Assembly (NCBI GenBank): GCA_027574665.1
Contig: CM050652.1
Coordinates: 34,677,631 to 34,741,630 of the forward strand
Source of the DNA: Rhynochetos jubatus
Taxonomy: Eukaryota; Chordata; Aves; Eurypygiformes; Rhynochetidae
Direction: 5' to 3'
DNA length: 64,000 nt
Shown: in pieces, positions 38,274 through 50,400 of the stretch
How the letters are laid out: every line of letters starts with the position of its first letter
How positions within the stretch are numbered: position 1 is the stretch's first letter
Position numbers and translations under genes: made by a program
The notes under the pieces: model-generated
Told to the model about the DNA's origin: nothing
Database searches by the model: none
Seen by the model: the letters and a program-made list of their open reading frames with translations, nothing else

Positions 38274-38902
38274 TGTTGTAGTTTAAGCCCAGCTGGGAAC
38301 TAAGCACCACACAGCCGCTCATTCACTCCTACCCATGGGATGAGGGAGAGAATCAGAAGGGTAAAAGGTATAAAAGTCATGGAATGAGATAAAGACAGTT
38401 TAATAGGTAAAGAAAAAGCCACACATGCAAGCAAAGCAAAACAAGGAATTAATTCACTGCATCCTATCAGCAGGCAGGTGTTCAGCCATCTCCAGGAAAG
38501 CAGGGCTCCATCGCACATAACAGTCACTTGAGAAGACAAATGCCATCACTCTGAATGTGTGTGTGTCCCGTCCCCCGTCCCCCCCCCGTCCCCCCCCCCT
38601 TTCCTTCTTTTTCCCCTAGCTTTATATGCTGAGGATTATGTCATATGGCATGGAATATCCCCTCGGTCAGTTGTTGTCAGCTCTCCCAGCTGTGTCCCCT
38701 CCCAGCTTCTTGTGCACCCCCAGCCTACTCACTGGTGGAGGTGGTGTGAGGAGCAGAAAAGGCCTCGATGCTGTGTAAGCACTGCTCAGCAGGAACAAAA
38801 ACACCTCTGTGTTATCAACATTGTTTCCAGCACAAATAAAAACATAGCCCCATACTAGCTACTATGAAGAAATAGAACTCTATCTCAGCCACAACCAGCA
38901 CA
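38274..38902 (-). mobile_element. Solo ERV LTR, TguLTR5-like, sense on minus strand, full length
   Basis: The plus strand opens TGTTGTAGTTTAAGCCCAGC and ends CAGCCACAACCAGCACA: 629 bp. Landmarks: AACTAAGCACCACACAGCCG, GATAAAGACAGTTTAATAGG (complement of the poly(A) region), CATCTCCAGGAAAGCAGGGC, AGCTTTATATGCTGAGGATT, CCCAGCCTACTCACTGGTGG and GTGTAAGCACTGCTCAGCAG. Inverted, it matches 28082-28660 throughout. It is longer than that copy partly because of a C-rich expansion at 38567-38599. The flanks give no perfect duplication. No internal retroviral genes adjoin. The plus frame 38559-38858 and minus frame 38300-38539 are inside it and are not genes. Confidence 0.93.
38567..38599. repeat. C-rich simple repeat, CCCCCGT-type
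   Basis: Runs of 3 to 10 C separated by single GT steps, inside the LTR at 38274-38902, where other copies have only a short C run. Such a tract is prone to length change and assembly error. Confidence 0.9.
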
Positions 38903-40259
38903 AAATACCCATCTAACAGAAATAGGTGAAAGGGTCAACACATTGTCAGGATCCACTGGGGGCAAAAAAACCTCCATGAAATGGAAATCACTTTCTGATT
39001 CATAGGCAGACTGCAAAGTATTAGTCCAATTTGTAATAGTTATTAGCTCTATAGTAGGCTTTCCTCTGGCCCAGGAAAGGCTTACTGGAACTACAACCAG
39101 CACACAGACAATGAGCAAAATACTTCTAGTCAGTCCTCATAAACTTGTCTAAAAAGCACTGAGTACCCAGTTCAACTATCCCTACTGCTTCTCACCTCTC
39201 GCACAAGAGTGCTTTGAGGGCAATCCCATGTTTACTACTAAAGTGTGAAACTGTACAAAGAATAGCTGCATGATGCACAGTAGGGAAGGACTCAGTGTGA
39301 CAGGGAGTTTTGTTGCCTAAGCAGAGTCATCAGTTCAGTGTGTCTGCTGTGAAGTCAAAAGCAGGATCCATTGCAAGAGGTTTCTGTAAGTACACTCCAA
39401 TGTTACTATACAGAACCACCCTTTTTGAGAGGTTACACCAGCTCCCAGGCACCAAAGAAACATCTGCATTACCAAGGATAGCAATTATTTTTTTGTTTAG
39501 TGCGCTTCACGTGCTGCAGTGCACTCCACGGCACTATCACAGCACCCAGAAAACACCCTAGAAGCAGTACAGTCCCAAGGTGAACGCAGGTAAGAAATCT
39601 CTTGCACCCTTGTGAATGCTTACATGTATGGTGCACATGGTAATTTAGATCAGTCATTGACTGTAAATGCATATATTTTAATGGAAATACTTTAAAACCT
39701 GGTGTATTGATTTGTTATAAGGTTTTTAAAGGACTATGTGTTTAATTTATTTTCATTTCTATGGTGAGGGGACTGTTGATCTGCATTTAGTATACTGAAT
39801 CTGATGAATTTTATGGATTTGACTGTATAAGGGTTGACTTCTTTGTCAAAAAAAGTATCAATTTAAGTGCAAGCCTCTATGCTTTTTACTTCAGGGATAT
39901 AGAGTGCTATTTAATTGGCTTGTTTTGATTGCTTACTGATTTTTGATACTTTAATAAAACCCTTTGGCATTGCTGTGGTTTCCCATTTCCTTACAATTAA
40001 GCAGAAAACAAGTCCATAATACAAATGCAGAACTTCATTAAACTTACAAATATATGCAATAAAAAAATTCCAGAGCATTGCAGTCCAAGCTGCTGATTGC
40101 TAACAAGGTATAAAAGTGCTTTTTTAAATTATCAAACAATGAGTAAACTAAAAAATTAAAAAAAAATTTTTAAAAAAATTTTAAAAAAGGGAAAAAGAAG
40201 GGTAATTAAAACTAAAGCACAGCTTGTAAATAACATTTTAAAAGTTCCTACGGGCAAAC
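38903..40259. other. Unique non-coding DNA
   Basis: No gene recognised. It includes a low-complexity A/T switch-back run at 40149-40190 (A-runs and T-runs alternating), which could fold on itself in single-stranded form. Confidence 0.55.
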
Positions 40260-40890
40260 TGGATGGTGGTGATCTCTGTTTTCTTCCCTACACCTACCTT
40301 TTTTCTTATGGAGTCGTACCAGAGCTGAACAAGTGGGGAGGATTTGCCCTGTTCCTCATACAGCTACTGGAGCTGTGCATGCCCCCTACAATATGTGAAT
40401 GTAGCTTGTAAATCCCACGTTTGTGTACTCGCTAGTTCCCTACCTGACAGCTTACCGCTATCATATGGCATCTTCCCCCATTCTCTCTGCTCGTATTTTG
40501 AAATTTTGTGAGGAACCCATAGCTGGGGAAAACCCAATCCATCTGCAATAGCTGATGTTTCACGATGTTGTACAGATAGAAAGCCCATTGCAAGATCTCA
40601 GCCTGACGTGGAAAGTAACTGCGTTTTGTTGAGCCTTTCGGATGCAGCGAGCTATACAGGTTCATTTGAGCCATTGGGATTAGGCCATTTTTGGGGGCTA
40701 GATGGATTAAGCTGGGACACCTGATTTTGCACTGACATGGTGAAGGACTGCACTCCACCCCGAAGTCGGATGGGACAGTTCCATGCCTGTTTGTCAGTTT
40801 GTGAAGACTCAATGAACCTGCAGATGTGGGAGCGCCTGGGAATGGGGAGGCTGGGGATTTGTGTAGGTCCCACTGGCAAATTTCAATCCT
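40260..40890 (-). other. Unrecognised segment with overlapping minus-strand frames
   Basis: Composition is less AT-rich than either flank. Three minus-strand frames tile it: 40879-40652, 40812-40432 (126 codons) and 40588-40364. This could be one older coding stretch broken by frameshifts. The peptides include tryptophan-rich pieces such as PRQAEILQWAFYLYN and FPQLWVPHKISKYEQREWGK, unlike the simple low-complexity peptides of most chance frames here. I cannot name a family. Because an LTR fragment of matching orientation lies 0.5 kb upstream on the minus strand (41388-41532), a decayed internal ERV region is one possibility. Unique DNA is another. Confidence 0.25.
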
Positions 40891-41387
40891 GATCAGCCAG
40901 AGAGGAGGAAGGGATTGGGTGGTGTGTGTTGCACGTGGTTACGTGTGCGCTTTGTGTCGGTTTAAGTAGGTGTTGATAAAGGTACCGGTCTCTTGCCTGT
41001 GTTGATCTGTGTTGTATTGTGTGTATATTGGTGTCTTCAAAGAACATGCCCAGCCTTTCTACAGCCTGGGCCTGGAATTGGGACCATCAGCGCCCATGTC
41101 CGGCAGAGTGGGAGGAGAAACCCCCTGTGTCTCAAAGCTCTCAGGATCTAGCTTCCCCTAGGAGCTCAGCTTCAAAATACAAGCTCTTCTGGAGGTCAGT
41201 TTTTGATGGATACACCAATGTGACATTGTGATAAGGAAAAACCTGGCACTGCTGGGAATACTTCAGCATGGATTGACCAAAAGAGAAGTTCCCAATACAC
41301 AGGCAGGCTATCTGGCTAGTCTGTGTGTGGCCAGAAATGTTCTTCACTGATGGCGAGGCAGATTATCTGCCCCTGTAGTGACTGGCT

Positions 41388-41532
41388 GAAGTCCTTGACT
41401 CGGTATAAGCACAGTTTAGCAACAACCAAAACATCAGTCTATTATCACATCATTCTCATGCTAAATCCAAAACACAGCACTGTACCAGCTACTAGGAGGA
41501 AAATTAACTTTACCTCAGACAGAACCAGGACA
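41388..41532 (-). mobile_element. ERV LTR fragment, 5' (U3) end, sense on minus strand
   Basis: CAAAACACAGCACTGTACCA, GCTACTAGGAGGAAAATTAA and TTACCTCAGACAGAACCAGG, then ACA, form the inverted start of the TguLTR5-like family, with CGGTATAAGCACAGTTTAGC upstream matching its next landmark. Left of about 41388 the match to the family stops, so only some 145 bp of LTR is identifiable. Confidence 0.82.
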
Positions 41533-41611
41533 AGCACTACAGTCTAGTTTTAGAACTGCAAAGCATAAGTAGGCAATCAAAGGTTTATTGCAAAGAAAAT
41601 ATGATTCCTCT

Positions 41612-41615
<4 letters not shown>

Positions 41616-41642
<27 letters not shown>

Positions 41643-41649
41643 GAAGAAA
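41616..41649. repeat. Poly(A) then AAG-rich simple repeat
   Basis: A21 followed by GAAGAAGAAGAAAC. No retrocopy recognised on its left. Confidence 0.9.
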
Positions 41650-44600
41650 CAGAGGAGAGCACAGCTCAGAGGCAGATCCCAGGGTAGATTTCAAAAAAAG
41701 CAGGTTTGCATATTACCATGTTATTGATGGCAGTACAGCATCGCATGGCACTGCAACTCTCCCATCACATGGTCCAGACCACAGACCCCATTACACCGAC
41801 TCCCGCGCAGATCTCTCGGAAGTAAATCAGTTCCTGCTGCTGAGCAGATTACTGCTCCCGCTCACACCCGTTCATTGCAAGCTGGCACAGGCATCTCTGC
41901 AGTCTGCTGTGTGTATGCCCCAAAGTGCACACAGATCAGCACACTCTGCAATATTAAACTCCTCAGCTCACACTCTTAGGCATTCACACAGCATTTCTTG
42001 TTGTAACTGTGAATGAAGCATGTTGAAATTCTAAGCCTACAAGCACCAATATTTCAACCAAACTCATTTGCGCACTTAGTGGTTGATCCACAGCCCACTA
42101 GAGACAACGGGAAGACTGCCATTAACTTCACATCAGGCTCATAAAAAATGAGGCAGATAACTCCCATTAATGTTAATGAGAGTCATGTATATAAATCACC
42201 TAACTGCTGATGGAAAAAGAAACCTTTTTCTGTTCTGCTTTTTACACAGCTTCCACAGTCTGTGGTGTTCATCCTCCCCCAGTAGCATTGTGGACACAAA
42301 AGGCTTTTCAACAGCCACATCTTTCTAGTAGTTTTGCTTTCTGTCAACACAAGTCAAGCTTCATGTAGACAGAATACATTTAATATACAGTCATGAAACA
42401 ATTACATTTTAACATGGTAATGAACAGACAAAATTACAGCAAAATTATTTCCTAGAAGGCAAATTATTATTATTTCTCAATTACTGTTGAAAAAGTACAC
42501 TAATAACTCTATTTTTTCTTTTCAAATCACTTAAAAAAAGAAAAATTATTTTAATAAATTTGCATTTTTAGTAACAAAGATAACTACTGCACTTTTTTTA
42601 CTCCCCAGGCCCCCAAAAATGGGGGTTTCACTTCCTTCTATGATTGCTTCACGTTGCCTTTATGTCACACAAACCCCTTTGCCCTACAGTGAAGACATAC
42701 ACAGACATACATGTGCAGAATTTATAGAATGGTGTACAACAAGCCCTGTTTGCTTTAGTTTACCTTTCCTCTCTACATATTGGGTATGTCCTGGGTAGGC
42801 AAGAATTAGTATACCACTAATTCTGGTCTACTATCTTAGTCCCTAGTGGGCTTTTGTATACCTTAACTTTTTTAACACTCATTATTTCTACACACAAAAA
42901 AAAAGAGCTTTTAGATGTCCAGTATTTTCTCATTCTTTGTATATATACTTATATGCAAATTTTAAAAACAAATAGAAATTAATTTTCTCTTTTTTAAGTA
43001 CAAGGTAAAATATAATATAGCATTAACTTCACTAACATTTAAATATGAGAGGAATTTTAACGGCATTCCAGAGGCTGCATTTACCTGTACATTTCAATAA
43101 TGATGGATAGTCAAGACACAGTGGAGGAAAAATGAGCTACCGTTAATGACTTGACACCAGCAGGAGATATTATGATTCTAGAAAGCATTGCAAATGGATT
43201 TTTAGTTTTCAAGACTAGACTGCATCTGCTTTGCTCCACCAGGTTTAGTCTTTCTTTGCCTGCTTATCCTTAACTCCTTAATGTGGCACATTAATTATAG
43301 CCCCTCATAAGTTCCATTCTTTCAGGCCCCCGTGTCTAGAAATGTTGCCACTCAAATAGCAAAGTGCAAGCTTTCCATCATTCTAATAGTTAAATAATGG
43401 CAAGGCTATGCAATTGAAACAGCATGAAAGGTCACCTTGGCAATACTCTGACTGCTAAAAAGTAGCTTAAGGCATCACAGTTCTTTACTGTGAATGAGAC
43501 AAGTGAGCTTATGACTCTTCAGGATATTTTAACAATTTCCAAGTTTGACACAAAGTAAGAAATGCCGTTTTGGAGTTGCTGCAGATGATCAAAGACACCA
43601 AATTTAAACACAATATTTACAAAACGTGTTTTGGACTACATTGACCAACAACAAAGTGAGGACAGGCAGGAGTTTGAACCAATGAAAATGGTTTGGGAAC
43701 AACTACCACAGGTAGGCAGTATGAAATTTAAACCTGTGCAGACGTACATAAGAAGCTTCAGTCACCAGCAAAGTTCTCAGAAGGCTCTATTTTCAGGATT
43801 TAAGGAACACAGGAATGTACTGGGGCTTTGAGAGGAAAAGTTTTAGGCCAAGTGCCTTTCATAAATTGCCTTTGGTACATATTTTTTACAGTAGGACGAA
43901 GAATAGGACCAAATTTCACATAATTCTCTGTTGGAGGTGGGATCAGGACTATTCCCACAGTTATACAGCAATATCTGGTGAAACTGTAAGAGATCAAAAT
44001 TTTTTGACACCTGTATTTTGTTCTTACCCAAGCCCTTTAAGTTTCATATGCCCTTTCATCTAGATGTTCAAATTAACTGCAGCTTAATTTTCTAAATTAT
44101 TAGGTAGAATGTTGATTAAGACCAGATTTACCCAGAGAATAACTTCACTAAAGACAGTGGAGCTAATCCAGGCACAAACCGTCTTGTTCCTCCTTTTGTG
44201 TTTCCTTTCAGAACTGCTAATTGCAGAAATTGATTGGTTTAAGGTCCTTATGTTACACACTCTAACAAAATGTGAGGCAAGATCCAAGCTATATGGACTT
44301 GGGCAATAAACACATCACTAACTGCAGTCCAATCAGCACTTTAGCTCCCAGTCTTCTGGTATATATGTTTCCTTCCAAAGTCATAAAAACAGGGAAAATA
44401 CTTGCTATTTTCCTGTTTCAATAAGAACATGAGGTAAAGCCCTGAATTTGAGATGTCCTGGATACTTCATTGCGTACATCAATAGTTAAGGATCCATCTT
44501 TCAAGTACCAATTAATATTTTATATTAATATTACTACTGCACAAATTTCTGTATAATCAAATTTGAATCAAAGCAAAAGGCTGGATATTCTGAATGACAG

Positions 44601-47394
44601 AACAGAGTCTTACACACAGGAGCTATAACTTCCTCCACTGAGCAAGGTCTAGCTCTTTGCCTGAGAGTAACTGAATCAGTCCGTCTTCAAGACTCTTTGA
44701 CTACTTCATCATCTCATGTCTAATTCTGGAACAGACAGAATGGAAAAACCACAACATGCTAATGAAAGGTTTACAGCCCAAAGAGCATTTTCCTGCTGTG
44801 ACTAAAAAGTCACTAACCAATGACACTATTTTAAAAGGTGCCACCAGTAGCTGACAGAACAGCTAATACATATATAGCACAAATTAATAAATTTTAAGAG
44901 GATGAACAAATAAGAAGCTTCAAAATACATCTTTTTAAGTGCATTGTTCAGACTGGTGCAAAATAATAAATTTTAAACTTTCACCTAATAATAAACATTT
45001 TGTAGCTTGAGAAAAACCACATCGAACAATCAGGGTTGTCAGTATAAGGCAAAGCATGTATGATAAAGCATATTTTGCTTCCTGCTAAGGCTTGTCATAA
45101 CAAGTATTCTGCTCTGAAAGGTGCAAGGCAAGTGGTGCAGCTTGCCAGCAGCACACTGTGCAACTCTGACTTGGAAGAACAATATAGTAACACAGTCCAA
45201 TTCAGTAGTAATAGAGAAGGGTCAGATTTGAATTTCTGGAGGCCCCCTCTGAAGTCATGAAACCAAACCTTGGCTTTAGACAGGGGTATTTTCCAGCAAA
45301 TACACACACAGCTCTACTGCGAATGCTACCTAAATAGCCATTTTGTATCTCCTTTTAGAAAGACAGTGAGCTAGATGGAAATATCCTGTGGACATACCTG
45401 ACATTTCTGAGGCCTGTAGAGCGACACAGTAGGGAATGTCCACACTGTGTCCTTCCAGTATTTTTTTGGTATGACATTTGATTCAGATCCGTGCAATGAG
45501 AGATATACCTTTAGAATTGTTTCTTTAGAAGCTGGGCAACAATGATGCCTGCAGAAGTGTTTCTGTAGATGATAGGCCATATTTCACCAGCCACTGCAGT
45601 AAATTCTTGGTGTCCCAGACATCAGTCTATCCACCTATCACCTGTCCACTGGGTAACTTCTGCTAGTGCCCACCTCCACCACTGGGACTCTTGACAGTAC
45701 TCCAAATGCCCCCTGTTGGAATCAGCTTCATAGAAAGTATTCAGTAAAAAATAAGAAAAGAAAAAATTTACCATTAAACAGGAAAGTGTCATAAGTGTAA
45801 CTACAAAAAATCACAAACAGCAGCATATAATATTTGGAATTCATATATAATTAACTCATTTTTGCTTTATTTAACTATAAGAAAGGATAAAGAATTAATT
45901 ATTAATATTCAGTAGTCAATGGAAGAGCTCTGCACTGGGTATGATCCACATCCATCAGTCAGCTCACCTCGATGAAAGAAACTTTACTGCTCTTCTTTGT
46001 GAAACACAAACAATGTATTCATGAAAGTCATTGTGTTGACACTGAAATCATAAACCCACATCCAAAGGCCTGATCCTGCCAGCAACTTTCACTTCTGGTC
46101 ATTCCTATTAGCGGTAAGATCTTACACAGCTATAGTTTAACGGAATATTTGGAAAAAATAATGTAGGAAACACAGAGCTGACCTCAAAGTAGCAGCAAAA
46201 TTCCCTCTAGTACCCCTAAAGCCAGGCTTTAACCCATCTACAAGTGTCTTTGAATGCACTGAGATAACAGCTCCGTGCATGTTGATTTCCTTATGAAGTG
46301 GGAAGAAAGAGTTTGAACTTTCTCCGCTAAGTTTGCCTGTGCACAGAGGTCTTTTATAATATAAATTTAAATACACAATCTGTTTTACAATGTTTTCCAT
46401 CATCTCTCCTCTCCATATGTTCTCCCACTAGGAATCTAATGAGTTCTACATATGAGGGATGACAAGGGAATATGCCTGGGAAATAATTCCAGCAATTACG
46501 GCATATGGAGGCATTGTTTTTGAGTCGCTTTTGCCATGAACATTAGGAAGAGCATCTGGGACCAAATTCTGTCTACCTGCCCATGGACATTAGGAAAATC
46601 ATCATCTTCCATTTGTAAATTCTGCTGAGGTAATCTGCCATACAGAGAGGACCATTTCATCAGCTTTATGATGAGAGAGCATATTGAAACAAAGACCATT
46701 TATAGTTAGTAAAAAATGCTTCTATTCACACAGAATAGTTTAGGCTGGAAACCATTCTAAGAGAAAATGATAAAAGACACATCATGTCTCTCTTTCTCTT
46801 CTCTCCAAGAACTACGAAGAGACTGTGTTCATTTCCAGGCAACTATTTATTCAAAAACTTTTCTCATCACTGTGGAAGTTTCTTAAGAACTGACTGGATC
46901 CAAGAAAAAGAGAAAATGGCCAAAGAAAAGTAAAAAGAACTACACACAAAGAGACCCAAACTCTAAATCAGTAATAGGAAGGATCATATTCTCTACACCC
47001 CATATCTTGGTAAGGCATCCAGAATTAATCCTAAAGAGACAACAGACTAAAAAACTACTTCTATATGGAGACACAGCAAAAAAAATAACTAGTGTATATT
47101 TTGTGAGTTCTGCATATCAGACCTAAATACTAAGACATAAGATTGGAGAATTCAAGTTCCGTTTTTGTCATATTTGTTAGGACATCAAGGAGAAAAGACA
47201 TCAAGAAATTAACTAATATGCTGGTAGAGGGTAAACTTGCAACTCCACCTATTTATCATATGCAAGAAAAATGTCTCAGCAATGCGAGTAACCTAAGTAT
47301 TTTTTACGTTTTCCCAGCTGAGCAGTTGAAACAGGGAAAGAAAAGCCCTAAATCCCAAAACACAGGGTCTTTAGGTTACCTCAATGTTATAGGG
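41650..47394. other. Repeat-poor unique non-coding DNA
   Basis: A long AT-rich stretch without a recognisable transposon, gene or RNA. Open frames are short and unrecognisable. It has no CpG-rich promoter-like region. Confidence 0.55.
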
Positions 47395-47412
47395 AAAAAA
47401 AAAAAAAAAAAA
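47395..47412. repeat. Poly(A) tract, A18
   Basis: A18 after TATAGGG. It lies within a short frame (47143-47478) and creates its lysine run, a sign that this frame is not a gene. Confidence 0.9.
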
Positions 47413-50400
47413 GAATGGCCATGCTGTTACAGAGGATCTAAACAGAATTGTAAAGTTATGAATACAAATATAATTTAAAGAGCTGAGCTAGAATTTCTGC
47501 AGTTAGGGTTACATATGGGCAATTATATTTCTATTACACAAATTATTTCTGAATTTAGTTGGGCAATAAACTGGTTTTCAGAACTGAAAACCAGATATAT
47601 TTCAAGTCTTTCAGTCATGGCAAATAGCGATGTGATTAGTGATATTTAATCGAGAAAATCTATTATCGAGGAATAACTGGATTTCACTTCCCCTTGTCAC
47701 ACAGAATTACCCGTGTAGTGGCGAACAGGGAGTGACAACAGAGGGAAGCTTCTTTTACCATTAATGTGAATGCAGATGCATTCCCTCAACTGCAGCTGAA
47801 GGCCTTGTCCAAACCCAGCTGAAATCACCAAGGCACCTTGACATTTCTGCAGTTTGGCTTTGGAGCAGCAAATCCCAGACATAGGTGACAGACCTTGCCA
47901 TCACCATAGAGAACAGCTCCGAGGGCCTGATGTCACCACAGTAGTCCCAGCTTGAGGATGTTGACTGTGCCCCAGTGCTCCCATGCAGGATCCTCATAGT
48001 TGTAGGATAGTAGTAGTAGTTGTACTACCCCTTGTAGTCACCACATAAGCAGTGCAGATGAATACAGAAGATGCAAAACAACAGCCATGGAAAACATTTT
48101 TGTGAAAGTATTTGCCATGACTGACTGTGAAGTGGTATCAGAGAGTTGTATAACCTCTTACAGAAACAAGACCAAAGCTGTAATTTGGAAATCTTTTCTC
48201 ATTCTATGAAAGAATAAAGAGAAGTTTCTTAGAATACAAACTGCATTATAAAGACTAACAAAGTGGTTAGGTAATTCTTATTATTCAATTTAATACCATG
48301 AGAAATCATTTAATGCCATCAAATTGTTCACGTGTCACGTTTGATACGAAGCTAGGTAACTACTATGGCAAATGGAAACTAGAGATTAAAGCAACACTTC
48401 TCCCACAAACCAAAACTGTGCTCCTTTTCCTTGCCAATATCTCGGTTAACAACAGATGTGTAAAATTCAAAGCATGAAGGAGAAGGCACTAAATCAACAG
48501 AAAAGTATGCCAATCGCATCTTTCCATTTTGTTGTTACAAACATCCATGAATTACCTGGAAACTATAAAAGCCAGCTGTGCAATTATAATAAGCAAAAAA
48601 ACACTGCATATATTTTTAAACAACCAAACAAAATACCATACTTCATAGTAGATTTTTTGTTTCAAAACAAATCTATCTGGTGCGCTCTGTCTCCAGTTTT
48701 AAAGCATGCAGATTCACATGAAACAGAGCTGAACTACCTTGGTGAAGTACAGAAACTCTGCGCTAGTAATGTTCTTGAGCAGAGCTGGAGGAGCTAAGAT
48801 TTAAAAGATAAAGGACAAATAGGAAGATTTAGAGTACACTAGGTGGAATTAAAGGTAGTAACAGGGATATTTGCAGCAGTGCTGTTTCAAAGGTTAGCAC
48901 TTATTTATGACCAATAAGCCAGATACAAGCAACATAGAGTCTTGAGTTGTTTTTAAGCGTTATTTAAGATTTAATACATCTGATATGGAAACACTTTTCA
49001 TTAAGACTCGTATCAGGATTTCCTTTATGCTTTGTTGAACTGATCCAACACATTTTGGTTTGAAAGGTTTGAACAAAGCAGTGAGTTCTCTTTCCCTGTT
49101 GATGCGCTGCCACATGGAACTGCAGAATAGGAACCCATATTTTCCTGCAGTTCAGATTTCTTCATTACTGAATTCAAAGGGTAACATGGATTTCCCTCTG
49201 ATTATTAGGTCTGATCATCTTTGTAATCAGATGAAGCTGGCTATATTCAGTAATCTGGGAAGCAGTATATAAGGAATAAAGGAGTAATTGAAGACAGGCT
49301 AAAGTACGGTTCCCAGCTTGCTTCAAGAAGCACAAGCAGAGTTCACTGTTGAACTGGCTTTTTTTTTTTTTTTTAACAGTTCAAGAAATTAACCTAAAAA
49401 CATTACTTTTTCAGGAATGTCTACCATGTCCTCTTGCTGCTTCAAAGGTCTAAATAAGAATTTTTCAGGATTCCCATTTTTTGGAAAAAAACACACACCA
49501 ATTTTTAGTCAGTCTGGCCTGAAAACAACAGTACACCCACCAGAAATTCCCATGACAATGCTGAAACAGTTCTGACAGATACTAGTTTACTTTGAAAATG
49601 GACCTTTCAAAGTGGTAGGAGATATTGCCAGCTCTACTGAAGAAATATAAAATTAATATAATCCTTGAGGTTCTTATTCACTCAAAAAAAAAAATATTTT
49701 GCTCCATGCGTAAACGACTAGGTCTCCAAAGTGCACATCCATACCGGGAACTCTATTTTATATTACAATTTTATTCACTTGCTATGAATATTCACAACAT
49801 TAACCTACTGCAGATAATCTATTCAGTATATCTGAAAATCCATTTATTTTCACTTATTGATATGCATGTGTTACACTTGTATATAATACAGTATTTTCAG
49901 TGTTGGTTTAAGAACAAAGAAACAAAGAAAACAAATATTGAGAAGCATGATGTATATTTTTTACCAAAGAGAGGCCATATTCAGATTTTAGAAAACAGCA
50001 TGTTTACACTTTGCTCTCTCCCAGACAATCTCTTTAAGATGCTACTTTCTGTCCTGCACCTGTTAGCACAAATCCATACAATATTACTCCATCCTAAAAT
50101 ACTGAGATACCTAGTTGTTGCTACAAACAGTTTATCCTAATTAAATTTTAATCACAAAAGGATATCTTTCCCTGCCAACATTTTTTTATTATTTCTCAGC
50201 AAAATGATAGAATATACTTCTCAATTTTATTCCCAACAGCCATTCATTTTATTTAAGCTCTCCTGTGCAATAATACAGCAGAGGTAATGAAACGGTTTTG
50301 GAACAGCAGGGGCGACTGCGACAGGCAGAGCACTCCAGGGTGTTCATCCATCATGGAACTTAATATATAACTACCTAGCCATGTCAATGGCTTGTAATGA

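Noticed and set aside
49625-50140. 171-codon plus-strand open frame as a possible gene
   Set aside because: AT-rich codons, hydrophobic/aromatic composition typical of chance frames in AT-rich DNA, no domain, and no promoter or splice context.
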